Of a stretch of 64,000 bases of DNA, positions 18,365 to 27,492 are shown piece by piece; the first letter of the stretch is position 1; each line of letters starts with the position of its first letter. Position numbers and translations under genes: made by a program. The notes beneath the pieces are model-generated. The model did no database searches and was not told where the DNA came from. It saw only the letters and a program-made list of their open reading frames with translations. The DNA comes from Tectiglobus sp965223355 (lineage in GTDB: Bacteria > Pseudomonadota > Alphaproteobacteria > Rhizobiales > Hyphomicrobiaceae): positions 3,782,001 to 3,846,000 of the forward strand of contig CBDCWE010000003.1 in NCBI GenBank assembly GCA_965223355.1, given 5' to 3'.

Positions 18365-19432
18365 ATGGCCCGCATTACGCTGCGACAACTCCTCGACCAT
18401 GCCGCCGAGCATGACTACGGCGTTCCGGCCTTCAACATCAACAACATGGAGCAGGCGTTGGCGATCACGGCGGCAGCCGCCAGCCGCGATGCGCCCGTCA
18501 TCATTCAAGCCAGCCGTGGCGCGCGGGCCTACGCCAGCGACATTATGCTGCGTCACATGATGGACGCCGTCGTCGAGACCTATCCTCACATTCCGATATG
18601 CGTGCACCTTGATCACGGCAACAACCCGGCCACCTGCATGAGTGCGATCCAGGCCGGCTTTACGTCGGTGATGATGGACGGTTCGCTGCGCGAAGATGGC
18701 AAGACACCCGCAGATTGGAGCTACAATGTCGCCGTCACCAGAACCGTCGTGGAAATCGCCCACCTCGGCGGCATCTCGGTCGAAGGCGAATTGGGTGTAC
18801 TTGGCAGTCTTGAAACGGGCACTGGCGATCAGGAAGACGGACACGGGGCAACGGGTCAGTTGTCCCACGAGCAGTTGCTCACTGATCCCGACGAAGCGAT
18901 CCGGTTTGTGCGCGAGACCAAGGTCGATGCGTTGGCCATCGCGATGGGGACCTCGCACGGTGCCTATAAATTCTCACGCAAGCCAGACGGTCAAATTCTT
19001 GCAATGCACGTCATTGAGGAGATACACAACCGCCTGCCCAACACGCATCTGGTGATGCATGGATCCTCATCTGTGCCGCAACACCTGCAAGACATCATCA
19101 ACGCCTACGGCGGTCAAATGCCACAAACGTGGGGTGTGCCGATCGAAGAAATTCAGCGCGGCATAAAGAACGGTGTGCGCAAGATAAACATTGACACTGA
19201 TAACCGCATGGCCATGACCGGCCAGATCCGGAAAGTGCTTGCTGAGAACCCCGGTGAGTTTGATCCGCGCAAGTATCTCAAGCCAGCCTTGGAGGCGATG
19301 ACGGCGGTCTGCGTCGAGCGATTAGAGCAGTTTCAAACCGCTGGGCAAGCAGCAAAGATCGGAAAGATCTACACGCTGCCGGAAATGGCCAACGGTTATC
19401 AGGTCGGTCATCTTGCTCCCAAAATCGGTTAA
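18365..19432 (+). CDS. fba: Class II fructose-bisphosphate aldolase (Calvin-cycle subtype)
   Basis: A 355-residue zinc aldolase. Family blocks include YGVPAFNINNMEQ near the N-terminus, the catalytic and zinc region HLDHGNNPATCMSAIQAGFTSVMMDGS (about residues 80-106), GELGVLGSLE, and GSSSVPQHLQDIINAYGG followed by KINIDTDNRMAMTG. The insert and length match the Calvin-cycle/glycolytic class II subtype (CbbA/Fba). It interconverts fructose 1,6-bisphosphate with DHAP and G3P. No other cbb genes are visible, so a glycolytic or gluconeogenic role is simplest. Confidence 0.93.
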   Translation: MARITLRQLLDHAAEHDYGVPAFNINNMEQALAITAAAASRDAPVIIQASRGARAYASDIMLRHMMDAVVETYPHIPICVHLDHGNNPATCMSAIQAGFTSVMMDGSLREDGKTPADWSYNVAVTRTVVEIAHLGGISVEGELGVLGSLETGTGDQEDGHGATGQLSHEQLLTDPDEAIRFVRETKVDALAIAMGTSHGAYKFSRKPDGQILAMHVIEEIHNRLPNTHLVMHGSSSVPQHLQDIINAYGGQMPQTWGVPIEEIQRGIKNGVRKINIDTDNRMAMTGQIRKVLAENPGEFDPRKYLKPALEAMTAVCVERLEQFQTAGQAAKIGKIYTLPEMANGYQVGHLAPKIG

Positions 19433-19483
19433 GATCTTTAGTTCGTCTCACCCAGCCCGACCCGGCACGGTGCCGGCCGATGT

Positions 19484-21193
19484 TCAATGTCCGGCAAGAA
19501 TGGTGTCGGCCACCTTTTCCGCTGTCATGATCGTCGGCAGGTTGGTGTTTGCACACGGTACGACCGGAAAGATCGACGCATCGACCACGCGCAGGTTGCC
19601 GACACCATGCACCCGCCCGGCCGTGTCGGTCACCGCCATGGCATCATCCGCGGCGCCCATCCTGCAGGTGCACGAGGCGTGCCAGACACCGACCGCGGCC
19701 TTGCGAATGAAGGCTTCTGCCTCATCTTCATCATTGCACACCCCGTCGAGGGTGAAGCCCTCCATGATGAGATTGCGGATCAGATAACGCCGCAGCGGCC
19801 CCGGCCCGTCGAGCAGGCCCGCCATCACCCCCGTCAGAACCTTGTTCTTGATGTTGATCTCACCAACCTGGCGGACCTTATCGGAATAGCTTGCAGGAAA
19901 CGGATCGCTCGCAACCCGCTGCATTGCCGGATGATCAAACAATGGTGCCAGCCTGCGAATGCCATCGGCGAGCCGGTCGAGATCGCGCTTGTCGGACAAC
20001 AGGTTGAACTCGACCTCGGGTTCCTGCGACCAGTGCGTCGATTGCAGGCGCACTTGTCCCGTCTCCGAAAACGTCTTGTTGACGAACAGCAAATAGCTGC
20101 CGATTTGTTCGCCGACCGCATGCCACGAGGTCTTAGTCGTGCCGACCACGAACATGTCGCCGGGCGGTGCGCCGCCGATGTCGGATGAATAGCGCATGCC
20201 GACGTAGAGATGCCGTCGCGATTTCCGGTTGTCGATGCGCGCACCCCGCTTGACGAACGCAGCCAGCGCAATCGATGGATGGTCCATGAGACGCTGGCCG
20301 ACCCCGAACAGCGCGTGGCGCACGCCAATGCCCATATCATGGAGATGCCCGCTCGGCCCGATCCCGGCCCGCAGCAAATGCGCCGGCGAGTGTATCGCAC
20401 CTGACGACAGAATGACTTCGTTGCCGAGAAACTCCTGCGGCTTGCCGTCGACAAGCGCCTTGACGCCAACGCATTTGAGCCCGTCAAACATTAGCTCGGT
20501 CACTTGTGTCGATGTTGAGATCGTCAGGTTCGGGCGCTTGCGCACATCGGCGGTGAGATAACCGATAGCGGCCGAAACCCGCCGTTCGTCCATGTTTGAA
20601 ATCGTGACCGGAAAGTAGCCCTCCTCGAACAATCCGTTCTGGTCCTCTAGGTATTTGTAACCGGCGCTTTGAAACGTTTCGGCCAGCGCTTTGGAGTGTT
20701 TCGGCCACAGCGCCTCCGGCACGCGACGGATCGGGATCGGGCCGTCCTGTCCGTGCCAGTCGTCATGGACATCGAGATCGCGCTCCAATTTCTTGAAGTA
20801 GGGCAGCACCGCATCCCAGTGCCAGCCGGTCGCCCCGCGCGCTGCCCATTCGTCGTAATCCGTCGGCGCGCCGCGGTTGGCCATTTGCCCGTTGATCGAT
20901 GAACCGCCGCCGAGCACCCTGGCCTGTTCGTACTTGCGCATGGGCGGTTTCGGTGCGTCCGGATTGTTGTGCGAGACAACCTCGGTTCTGACCTTGAGAT
21001 CGGACCAGATGAAGCGGTTGTTGAGGTAGGCGGTACCCGGATAGGAATCGAGAATTTCTTCCGGCACGGCGTCCGGCGGCGTATCCTGGCCGGCCTCACA
21101 CACCAGAACGGAATTTGTGCTGTGGGCCGACAGCCGGTTGGCGAGAACCGACCCGGCAGATCCGCCGCCGACGATGATGTAGTCAAAAGACAT
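19484..21193 (-). CDS. GMC-family FAD-dependent oxidoreductase
   Basis: A 569-residue glucose-methanol-choline oxidoreductase. The FAD dinucleotide motif is IIVGGGSAGSVLANRLS at residues 6-22. GMC signature 1 (YEQARVLGGGSSINGQMANRG) and signature 2 (SSGAIHSPAHLLRAGIGP) are both present, as are the catalytic His in VWHASCTCRMG and the terminal Asn region ANTNLPTIMTAEK. It oxidises an alcohol to an aldehyde or ketone; choline or an alkyl alcohol are possibilities only. ATG 21193 is preceded by GGAGGAG; upstream in-frame starts lack this. Confidence 0.9.
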   Translation of the reverse strand: MSFDYIIVGGGSAGSVLANRLSAHSTNSVLVCEAGQDTPPDAVPEEILDSYPGTAYLNNRFIWSDLKVRTEVVSHNNPDAPKPPMRKYEQARVLGGGSSINGQMANRGAPTDYDEWAARGATGWHWDAVLPYFKKLERDLDVHDDWHGQDGPIPIRRVPEALWPKHSKALAETFQSAGYKYLEDQNGLFEEGYFPVTISNMDERRVSAAIGYLTADVRKRPNLTISTSTQVTELMFDGLKCVGVKALVDGKPQEFLGNEVILSSGAIHSPAHLLRAGIGPSGHLHDMGIGVRHALFGVGQRLMDHPSIALAAFVKRGARIDNRKSRRHLYVGMRYSSDIGGAPPGDMFVVGTTKTSWHAVGEQIGSYLLFVNKTFSETGQVRLQSTHWSQEPEVEFNLLSDKRDLDRLADGIRRLAPLFDHPAMQRVASDPFPASYSDKVRQVGEINIKNKVLTGVMAGLLDGPGPLRRYLIRNLIMEGFTLDGVCNDEDEAEAFIRKAAVGVWHASCTCRMGAADDAMAVTDTAGRVHGVGNLRVVDASIFPVVPCANTNLPTIMTAEKVADTILAGH

Positions 21194-21313
21194 GCCGCGT
21201 CTCCTCCCGTGGAACCGATTGTAAAGGATGCCGTCCATTGCCAACGGCGACAATCCGACTTGCGATAGTTTGCCAGGAAACCAACCAAAGTGCCGTGATT
21301 TTACCGGCTCTTC

Positions 21314-21455
21314 AGAACCTGCGAACAAAGAGCGGAGTGCAGAACGGCAGCGCCCTTGGGTTGGGTTGTCAAGGCCAACTGCCCTGACGCATCACCGTTT
21401 GACCGCGATCGATGCCGGCATTCAGCCCCTCAAACACCGCGGTGGGAGTTCGGGT
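21314..21455 (+). repeat. Hairpin-array element, family 1, copy F (degenerate)
   Basis: GAACCTGCGAACAAAG, GGCAGCGCCCTT, GCATCACCG and TTCAGCCCCTCAAACACC remain in the expected order, but most palindromes have lost one arm. It is an old copy between the GMC gene and the argD leader. Confidence 0.6.
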
Positions 21456-21493
21456 GACAACCACCGGCTCGCTTCAACGCCAACGCAAATCGC

Positions 21494-21522
21494 TTGACAG
21501 CGCCCGGTGCTGGCGTCATAAC
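21494..21522 (+). promoter_or_regulatory. Predicted sigma-70 promoter of the argD leader
   Basis: TTGACA (21494-21499, consensus) and CATAAC (21517-21522) are separated by 17 bp. Initiation 7-8 bases downstream would fall at about 21529-21531, on or next to the ATG of the small ORF, predicting a leaderless message. Confidence 0.6.
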
Positions 21523-21530
21523 CCCGCGCC

Positions 21531-21620
21531 ATGATCATGAACCGGACAGCCCAGCGCGCACGCCTGCGCCGTCGCATTGTCGACGTCGCCCGGTCGCGCC
21601 ATGTCCGAAGAGAACGCTAA
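21531..21620 (+). CDS. Putative arginine-rich leader peptide of argD
   Basis: A 29-codon ORF with 11 arginine codons, including runs of three and two (RRR at residues 13-15, RR at 26-27), ending at TAA 21618-21620. It has no Shine-Dalgarno, but the predicted transcription start lies at its ATG, so translation could be leaderless, as is known for the trpL leader in rhizobia. Its stop codon sits in a small stem (GCTAAT/ATTAGC). A strong intrinsic terminator follows 30 bases later, and argD follows that. This is the layout of an attenuator sensing arginyl-tRNA. GC-rich DNA readily gives Arg-rich frames by chance, so the call is moderate. Confidence 0.5.
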   Translation: MIMNRTAQRARLRRRIVDVARSRHVRRER

Positions 21621-21650
21621 TCAAAGCTTAAATTAGCCAACTTCTGCCGA

Positions 21651-21679
21651 GGCCATCCGCGACGCGGGTGGCCTTTTTT
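21651..21679 (+). terminator. Intrinsic terminator (candidate attenuator) before argD
   Basis: The 10-bp stem GGCCATCCGC/GCGGGTGGCC has one G-T pair and a GAC loop, and is followed directly by six T. It stands upstream of, not after, an annotated gene, 35 bp before the argD start codon. The hexamers CGTCGC and GTCGCG in the leader ORF could pair with the GCGACG/CGCGAC loop region as an alternative fold. Confidence 0.8.
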
Positions 21680-21714
21680 GTTGTGTGACTGCGCCAACCG
21701 GAGAGGATCCCGAC

Positions 21715-22890
21715 ATGCAGAAAACAACCTTCGACACCTCCAACCTGATGAACATCACGGCCCGACCTGCGATCGTATTCACAGAAGGCAAGGGCTCCTA
21801 TATCTGGGACAGTTCCGGCAAGCGCTATCTCGATTTCGTACAAGGTTGGGCGGTGAATTGCCTTGGCCATGCGCCCGGGAATATTGCTGCCGCGCTGGCC
21901 CGCCAAGCCGAAACACTGATCACGCCGAGCCCGGCATTTTACAACGCGCCGAGCATCGAACTTGCCAACCGCCTCGCCAGGCAGAGCTGTTTCGATCAGG
22001 TGTTCTTCACCAACTCCGGCGCCGAAGCGATCGAAGGCGCCATCAAGCTCGCGCGAAAGTTCGGTGCCAAGTACAAAAACGGCGCCTTTGAAATCATCAC
22101 GTTCGATGGCGCGTTTCACGGCCGGACGCTGGCGGCGATGTCGGCATCCGGCAAGTCCGCGTTTGCGCCGCTGTTCGAGCCCAAGGTCCCGGGCTTTCTG
22201 AAAGCCAAACTCAATGACATTGCCACCGTCGAAGCCCTGATCAACGACAACACCATCGCGATCATGCTCGAACCGGTGCAGGGCGAAGCAGGCGTTTGGC
22301 CGGCAACGGACGCGTTTTTGAGGAGCCTATCGGATCTCGCCTCGATCCACGACCTGCTCTTGATTGTCGACGAAATTCAAACCGGTATCGGGCGCACCGG
22401 CAAACTGTTTGCCTATCAGCACGCCGGCATCGCGCCGGACATCATGGCTCTCGGCAAGGGCATTGGCGGCGGCGTTCCGCTTGGCGCCACGCTCGCCACC
22501 CAGCAGGTGAGCTGCTTCGAGCACGGCGATCAGGGCGGCACCTACAACGGCAATCCGCTGATGTGCGCCGCCGGTAACGCCGTCATCGAGCAGGTCGCCA
22601 ATGCGGGCTTCCTCGCCCATGTCGACGCGATGGGCAAGCTCCTGACAACCGAGTTGGGCCGGCTTTCTGGCAGGCACGGCCTTGGTGCACCGCGCGGCCG
22701 CGGCCTGTTGATCGCTCTCGATCTCGGCAGCGAGATTGCACCTGAGATCGTCGCCAAGGCGATCGACGCCGGCCTGCTGATCAACGGCCCGCAGCCCGAC
22801 AGCCTGCGCTTCATGCCGGCGCTCAACGTCACCGCTGACGAGATCCACGCGGCGGTCGGCATTTTGGATAACGTGCTCGCGGGCATGTGA
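21715..22890 (+). CDS. argD: Acetylornithine aminotransferase
   Basis: A 391-residue class-III PLP aminotransferase. The N-terminal block LMNITARPAIVFTEGKGSYIWD and the LDFVQGWAVNCLGH motif are typical of ArgD. FFTNSGAEAIEGAIKLAR binds the cofactor, LLIVDEIQTGIGRTGKLFAY supplies the ring-stacking Asp, and ALGKGIGGGVPLGA contains the Schiff-base Lys. It converts N-acetylglutamate semialdehyde to N-acetylornithine in arginine synthesis (and may act in lysine synthesis). ATG 21715 follows GGAGAGG. The usual partner argF is absent; the gene is alone behind its own promoter, leader ORF and terminator. Confidence 0.88.
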   Translation: MQKTTFDTSNLMNITARPAIVFTEGKGSYIWDSSGKRYLDFVQGWAVNCLGHAPGNIAAALARQAETLITPSPAFYNAPSIELANRLARQSCFDQVFFTNSGAEAIEGAIKLARKFGAKYKNGAFEIITFDGAFHGRTLAAMSASGKSAFAPLFEPKVPGFLKAKLNDIATVEALINDNTIAIMLEPVQGEAGVWPATDAFLRSLSDLASIHDLLLIVDEIQTGIGRTGKLFAYQHAGIAPDIMALGKGIGGGVPLGATLATQQVSCFEHGDQGGTYNGNPLMCAAGNAVIEQVANAGFLAHVDAMGKLLTTELGRLSGRHGLGAPRGRGLLIALDLGSEIAPEIVAKAIDAGLLINGPQPDSLRFMPALNVTADEIHAAVGILDNVLAGM

Positions 22891-22943
22891 TAGCGCCCCA
22901 AGCCGACCCGCAGGACCGGGCGATTTTGTGCGCCGGCTGCGTT

Positions 22944-22990
22944 GCGCGCCGCTGCTGATCACGGCCGCTCGGCGGCGCGCGTTATTTTTT
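22944..22990 (+). terminator. Predicted terminator after argD
   Basis: GCGCGCCGC (22944-22952) pairs with GCGGCGCGC (22972-22980), followed by GTTATTTTTT. The T-run overlaps the 3' end of the convergent ABC permease gene. Confidence 0.65.
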
Positions 22991-23743
22991 CAACCGATAC
23001 CCGGTCTTGAACATCCACCAGATAATCATCAGGCAAGCGAGCAGGAACAATAGCGTCATCGCAAGGCTGACCCAGACGTTGACGTCGGCGATTTCAGTAA
23101 AGCTCCAGCGAAAGCCGCTGATCAGGTAGACAACGGGGTTGAACAGGCTGACCATCTGCCAAAACGGGGGCAACATATCGATCGAATAGAAACTGCCACC
23201 GAGAAACGCCAGTGGGGTGATGATCAGCAGCGGTACGATTTGCAACTGCTCGAAATTCTGTGCCCAGATGCCGATGATGAACCCGAGCATCGCAAACGTT
23301 ACGGCGGTCAGCACCAAAAACAGCACCATCACAAACGGATGAGCGATCTTGAGATCGACGATGAACGAGGCGGTGATCAGGATGATTACGCCGAGCATGA
23401 TCGACTTCGTCGCCGCTGCCCCGACATATCCGAGCACCAGTTCGAACGACGAAATCGGCGCCGACAGATGTTCGTAGATCGTGCCGATGAACTTCGGGAA
23501 GTAGATCCCGAACGACGCATTGGTCACACTTTGCGTGAGCAGCGACAGCATCACCAGCCCCGGCACGATGAACGAGCCGTAACTCACGCCTTCGATTTCC
23601 GTAATCCGGGACCCGATCGCCGCACCGAACACCACGAAATAGAGGCTGGTTGAGATCACCGGTGAAATGATGCTCTGCATGATTGTGCGCCACGTGCGCG
23701 CCATCTCATACTTGTAGATCGCCCAGACACCAAGGTAGTTCAC
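22982..23743 (-). CDS. ABC-2 type transporter permease
   Basis: A 253-residue ABC-2 exporter membrane subunit with six hydrophobic segments. The family block GAAIGSRITEIEGVSYGSFIVPGLVMLSL follows the first helix pair, and the late segment LLIITPLAFLGGSFYSIDMLPPFWQMVSLFNPVVYLI is the ABC-2 signature. It is YadH-like. Its ATG overlaps the stop of the ATPase gene by four bases (ATGA), so the two are translationally coupled. The exported substrate is unknown. Confidence 0.9.
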   Translation of the reverse strand: MNYLGVWAIYKYEMARTWRTIMQSIISPVISTSLYFVVFGAAIGSRITEIEGVSYGSFIVPGLVMLSLLTQSVTNASFGIYFPKFIGTIYEHLSAPISSFELVLGYVGAAATKSIMLGVIILITASFIVDLKIAHPFVMVLFLVLTAVTFAMLGFIIGIWAQNFEQLQIVPLLIITPLAFLGGSFYSIDMLPPFWQMVSLFNPVVYLISGFRWSFTEIADVNVWVSLAMTLLFLLACLMIIWWMFKTGYRLKK

Positions 23744-24669
23744 GTCCTGTCCTCTCTGACAAGATCAACAAAGATATCTTCGAGCGAGCTCTGCGTGGTG
23801 TGCAGATCACGAAAGGCGATACCAGCTTCACTCAATGCATTGAGCAAAGTTCGGATCCCGGTTCGCTCCGCCCGTGTGTCATAGGTATAAACAAGCTCGT
23901 CACCATCTCCTTTGAGTTCGAGCGCAAAAGCTTGCAACGCGTCTGGTACAATGGAGATCGGCTCATGGAGCTGCACCGTCAACTGCTTCTTGCCGAGTTT
24001 GCGCATCAGTTCGCGGGTTTCTTCGACGACGATTAGCTCGCCGCCGCTGATCACCCCGACCCGATCCGACATTTCTTCCGCTTCTTCGATGTAGTGCGTC
24101 GTCAGAATGATGGTCACGCCCGAGCGTCGTAGTTCGCGGACAACCTCCCACATGTCACGACGCAGCTCGACATCGACACCTGCCGTTGGTTCATCGAGAA
24201 ACAGGATCTCTGGTTCATGCGACAATGCTTTGGCAATCAAAACGCGTCGTTTCATGCCGCCCGACAGCGTCATGATCTGACTGTCCTTTTTGTCCCACAG
24301 CGAAAGCGATTTCAGGATCTTCTCAATCAACTCGGGATTGGCCCGTTTGCCGAACAATCCGCGGCTGAAGGACACCGTCGCCCAGACCGTTTCGAAGGAG
24401 TCTGTTGTTAGCTCCTGCGGCACAAGACCGATCAGCGAACGCGTATGACGGAAGTCATCGATAATGTCGCGGCCGTCAACCAGCACCTTGCCGCCGGTCG
24501 CATTGACGATGCCGCAAATGATGCTGATCAGCGTCGTCTTTCCGGCCCCGTTCGGGCCGAGAAGTGCGAAGATCTCACTGCGCTCGATCTCGAGATCGAT
24601 CGATTTCAGCGCCCGAAACCCCGACGCATAGGTCTTCGACAGATTTGAGATCGAGATAATTGCTGGCAT
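23740..24669 (-). CDS. ABC transporter ATP-binding protein (exporter type)
   Basis: A 309-residue ATPase, YadG-like. Walker A GPNGAGKTT lies at about residues 36-44, the Q-loop PQEL after it, signature LSGGMKRR, Walker B ILFLDEPTAGVD and switch His in LTTHYIEEAEEM. The C-terminal ~90 residues form the extra domain usual in ABC-2 partners. It energises the adjacent permease. ATG 24669 (MPAIISISNLSKTY) is chosen over 24714, whose added residues are not family-like. Confidence 0.9.
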   Translation of the reverse strand: MPAIISISNLSKTYASGFRALKSIDLEIERSEIFALLGPNGAGKTTLISIICGIVNATGGKVLVDGRDIIDDFRHTRSLIGLVPQELTTDSFETVWATVSFSRGLFGKRANPELIEKILKSLSLWDKKDSQIMTLSGGMKRRVLIAKALSHEPEILFLDEPTAGVDVELRRDMWEVVRELRRSGVTIILTTHYIEEAEEMSDRVGVISGGELIVVEETRELMRKLGKKQLTVQLHEPISIVPDALQAFALELKGDGDELVYTYDTRAERTGIRTLLNALSEAGIAFRDLHTTQSSLEDIFVDLVREDRT

Positions 24670-24767
24670 GTGGCTGGAGACTTTTCTGCCGCCGATTGGC
24701 GGTGCAACCGACAAAACTTAACGTGGGCCGGCACGCGACGTCGTACCGCGATCAGGCTCTGGCGCTG

Positions 24768-26504
24768 CTAACTCCGGGCGGCACCCGCAATGGCTGCATC
24801 CATCTGAAACCCGCTGAACTTTGGCATCAGATCGAGAAGGTGCCGGCTATAGTCGTGCTGCGGCTCTTCAAACAGACGCTCGGTTTCTGCGATCTCCAGC
24901 AGCTGACCGTGCCGCATCACACCGACCCGGTCGCACATTTGGCGGATGACGGGCAGGTCGTGGCTGATGAACAGCATCGTTAGCCTCAACTCTTCCTGAA
25001 GGTCTTTGAGAAGGTTCAGGATCTGGGCCTGAATGGAAACGTCCAGCGCCGATGTCGGCTCATCGCATACGAGAAACCGCGGCCTGGTCGCAAGCGCGCG
25101 TGCGATTGAAATCCGTTGGCGCTGACCGCCTGAGAACTCGTGCGGGAACTTCATCGCCGCCTTGGCCCCGAGGCCGACGATCTCGAGAAGATCTTCGACC
25201 ATGCCGTAAGCCTCAGGCCCGCCGGCCGCGAGCTTGTGAAATCGAATTGGTTCGGCAACGATGTCGCGCACGCGCATGCGCCCATTGAGCGATGAGAACG
25301 GATCCTGAAACACCATCTGCATTTGCCGTCGCCAAGGCTGGGCGGCGCGGCGCGATTTGAGCGCGGTCAGATCCTGTCCGGCAAACGTGATGCGCCCGCC
25401 CGTCGGCTGATAAATTCCGGTGATCATGCGCGCCACGGTCGACTTGCCGGAGCCGCTCTCGCCGACCAGCCCAAACACCTCGCCGGTGTGGATCGCGAAA
25501 CTGACATCGCGCACGGCATCGAGATAGAGCCGCTTGCTTGCAAACATCGAATGGCGCGTGACAAACCGCATGTGGAGCTGCTCGAGCTCGACAAGTTCCG
25601 AGCGCTCTTCGCCGAAATCCTGTGTCTTGCCGAGCCAGTGCGTCGCCAGATCGAGCCCTTCCGGGCGTTCTTGTGCATCTTCGATGTAGGTCACCAGCGG
25701 GAACCGCTGCATGCGCTTGTCGGGTCGCGGCACGGCGGAAATCAGACTGCGTGTATAATCATGCTCCGGCGCCGTGATGATTTGCGCCGTGGTGCCGGTT
25801 TCGACCACGCGACCGCGATACATCACGGCAACCCGGTCCGCCGTCTCGGCGATGACACCCATATCGTGCGTGATCAGGATCATGCCGACATTGCGTTGGC
25901 GGCACAGGCCCTTCATCAGATCGAGAATCTGCGCTTGCACCGAAACATCAAGCGCCGTCGTCGGTTCATCCGCGATGATCAGTTCAGGATCAGCACACAG
26001 CGCCAGCGCGATCACCACGCGCTGGCGCATGCCACCAGAAAACTGATGCGGGTATTGCTTGATGCGCACGTCCGGATCAGGAATTCCGACCGCATCGAGA
26101 AGACCAACCGCGCGCTTTTGCGCATCGTCTTCATTTAGCTGCAAATGCAGCTGGATGGTATCGAGCAACTGGGTCTCGATGGTCTGTAACGGATCCAGAG
26201 ACGTTAGCGGGTCCTGGAAGATCATGCCGATCCGTGCCCCGCGAATGAGGCGCATCTCGGCCGCGCCGAGCGTGTCGATCCTGCCACCCTGGAGATAGAT
26301 CTCGCCGCGAGTGAGCTCACCGGGCGGCTCCAGCAAACCAATCACCGCATTGCCGATCGTCGACTTGCCGGCACCGGATTCACCAACCACGCCCAGGATC
26401 TCACCGGGCCGCAATGTCAGCGAAAGATCCTCGACGGCAACCACGTGGCCGCGTCGCGAGGGAAACTCGACCCGCATGTTCCTGATATCGAGAAGGGCTG
26501 TCAC
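24768..26504 (-). CDS. Peptide ABC importer ATPase, two ATP-binding domains fused
   Basis: A 578-residue protein holding two oligopeptide-type ATPase domains in one chain. The first has Walker A GESGAGKST (~residue 38), signature FSGGMRQR and Walker B LIIADEPTTALD. The second has GESGSGKST (~350), FSGGQRQR and FLVCDEPTSALD. This is the DppD-DppF fusion layout, as in YejF/GsiA. It powers import through the two permeases encoded upstream on the same strand, with 12 bp between the genes. Confidence 0.93.
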   Translation of the reverse strand: MTALLDIRNMRVEFPSRRGHVVAVEDLSLTLRPGEILGVVGESGAGKSTIGNAVIGLLEPPGELTRGEIYLQGGRIDTLGAAEMRLIRGARIGMIFQDPLTSLDPLQTIETQLLDTIQLHLQLNEDDAQKRAVGLLDAVGIPDPDVRIKQYPHQFSGGMRQRVVIALALCADPELIIADEPTTALDVSVQAQILDLMKGLCRQRNVGMILITHDMGVIAETADRVAVMYRGRVVETGTTAQIITAPEHDYTRSLISAVPRPDKRMQRFPLVTYIEDAQERPEGLDLATHWLGKTQDFGEERSELVELEQLHMRFVTRHSMFASKRLYLDAVRDVSFAIHTGEVFGLVGESGSGKSTVARMITGIYQPTGGRITFAGQDLTALKSRRAAQPWRRQMQMVFQDPFSSLNGRMRVRDIVAEPIRFHKLAAGGPEAYGMVEDLLEIVGLGAKAAMKFPHEFSGGQRQRISIARALATRPRFLVCDEPTSALDVSIQAQILNLLKDLQEELRLTMLFISHDLPVIRQMCDRVGVMRHGQLLEIAETERLFEEPQHDYSRHLLDLMPKFSGFQMDAAIAGAARS

Positions 26505-26516
26505 GCGCGTGTCACC

Positions 26517-27473
26517 TCACCTCAGCTTTGGATTGAGGGCATCGCGCAGCCAGTCGCCCAGCAGGTTGATTGCCAGGACCAGCAGCACCAGGGCAATGCC
26601 GGGGAAAATCGTGATCCACCACTCGCCGGAGAACAGGAAGTCGTTGCCGATGCGAATGAGTGTTCCGAGCGACGGCGTTGTCGGCGGAACACCAACGCCG
26701 AGGAACGACAGCGTCGCCTCCGTGATGATCGCGATCGCCAGGTGAATGGTTGCGATGACCAGCACCGGCCCGATCACGTTCGGCAGCACATGGCGCAGCA
26801 GGATTGCCGTCGGCCCGAGGCCGATCACGCGCGCCGCCTGCACATATTCCTTGTTTTTCTCAACCAGCGTCGAGCCGCGAACGGTGCGTGCGTACTGCAC
26901 CCAGCCGGACACACCGATGGCAAAGATCAAAACATAAAACGCGATGTCCTCGTGCATGTCCCGCGGCACGATCCCGCGCGCAACCCCATCGATGAGCAGC
27001 GCGATGAGGATGGCCGGAAACGACAGCTGGATGTCGGCGACGCGCATAATGAAGGCATCGAGACGTCCGCCTACGTAGCCGCTGATCAGACCGAGGCCGA
27101 CACCGAGAATGATCGAAAAGATCACGGAAGCAAAGCCGACGAACAGTGAGATCCGCGCCCCGTAGATAATGGTCGACAGGATATCGCGGCCCTGGTCGTC
27201 CGTGCCGAGCAGAAATTTTGCATTGCCCTGCGCCATCCAGGCCGGCGGCAGGCTGGCATCGAGAATATCAATGGCGGCGAGGTCGAACGGATCGTGTGGC
27301 GCGATCAACGGCGCCAACAGCGCTGCCAGGAAAAACACCAGCGTCAGGATTGCAGAGACGACGGTGACCGGCGAGGCCAGAAAGCTGTGCCAGATGTCGC
27401 TCTCGCGCAGGCGTGAGATCCAGCCCTTGGCCTCCTCGCTCGGCGCTCGTTCGATCCTGTTTGCTTCGCTCAT
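26517..27473 (-). CDS. Peptide ABC importer permease, DppC type
   Basis: A 318-residue permease with six transmembrane helices and an N-terminal cytosolic extension. FLLGTDDQGRDILSTIIYGARISL is the DppC/OppC hallmark. The EAA loop reads EYVQAARVIGLGPTAILLRHVLPN. ATG 27473 (MSEANRIERAPS) is chosen; an earlier start at 27581 would run into the upstream permease gene. It is part of the same operon as the solute-binding protein, the DppB-type permease and the fused ATPase. Confidence 0.92.
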   Translation of the reverse strand: MSEANRIERAPSEEAKGWISRLRESDIWHSFLASPVTVVSAILTLVFFLAALLAPLIAPHDPFDLAAIDILDASLPPAWMAQGNAKFLLGTDDQGRDILSTIIYGARISLFVGFASVIFSIILGVGLGLISGYVGGRLDAFIMRVADIQLSFPAILIALLIDGVARGIVPRDMHEDIAFYVLIFAIGVSGWVQYARTVRGSTLVEKNKEYVQAARVIGLGPTAILLRHVLPNVIGPVLVIATIHLAIAIITEATLSFLGVGVPPTTPSLGTLIRIGNDFLFSGEWWITIFPGIALVLLVLAINLLGDWLRDALNPKLR

Positions 27474-27492
27474 GGTGACCGCACCAGCCCGC

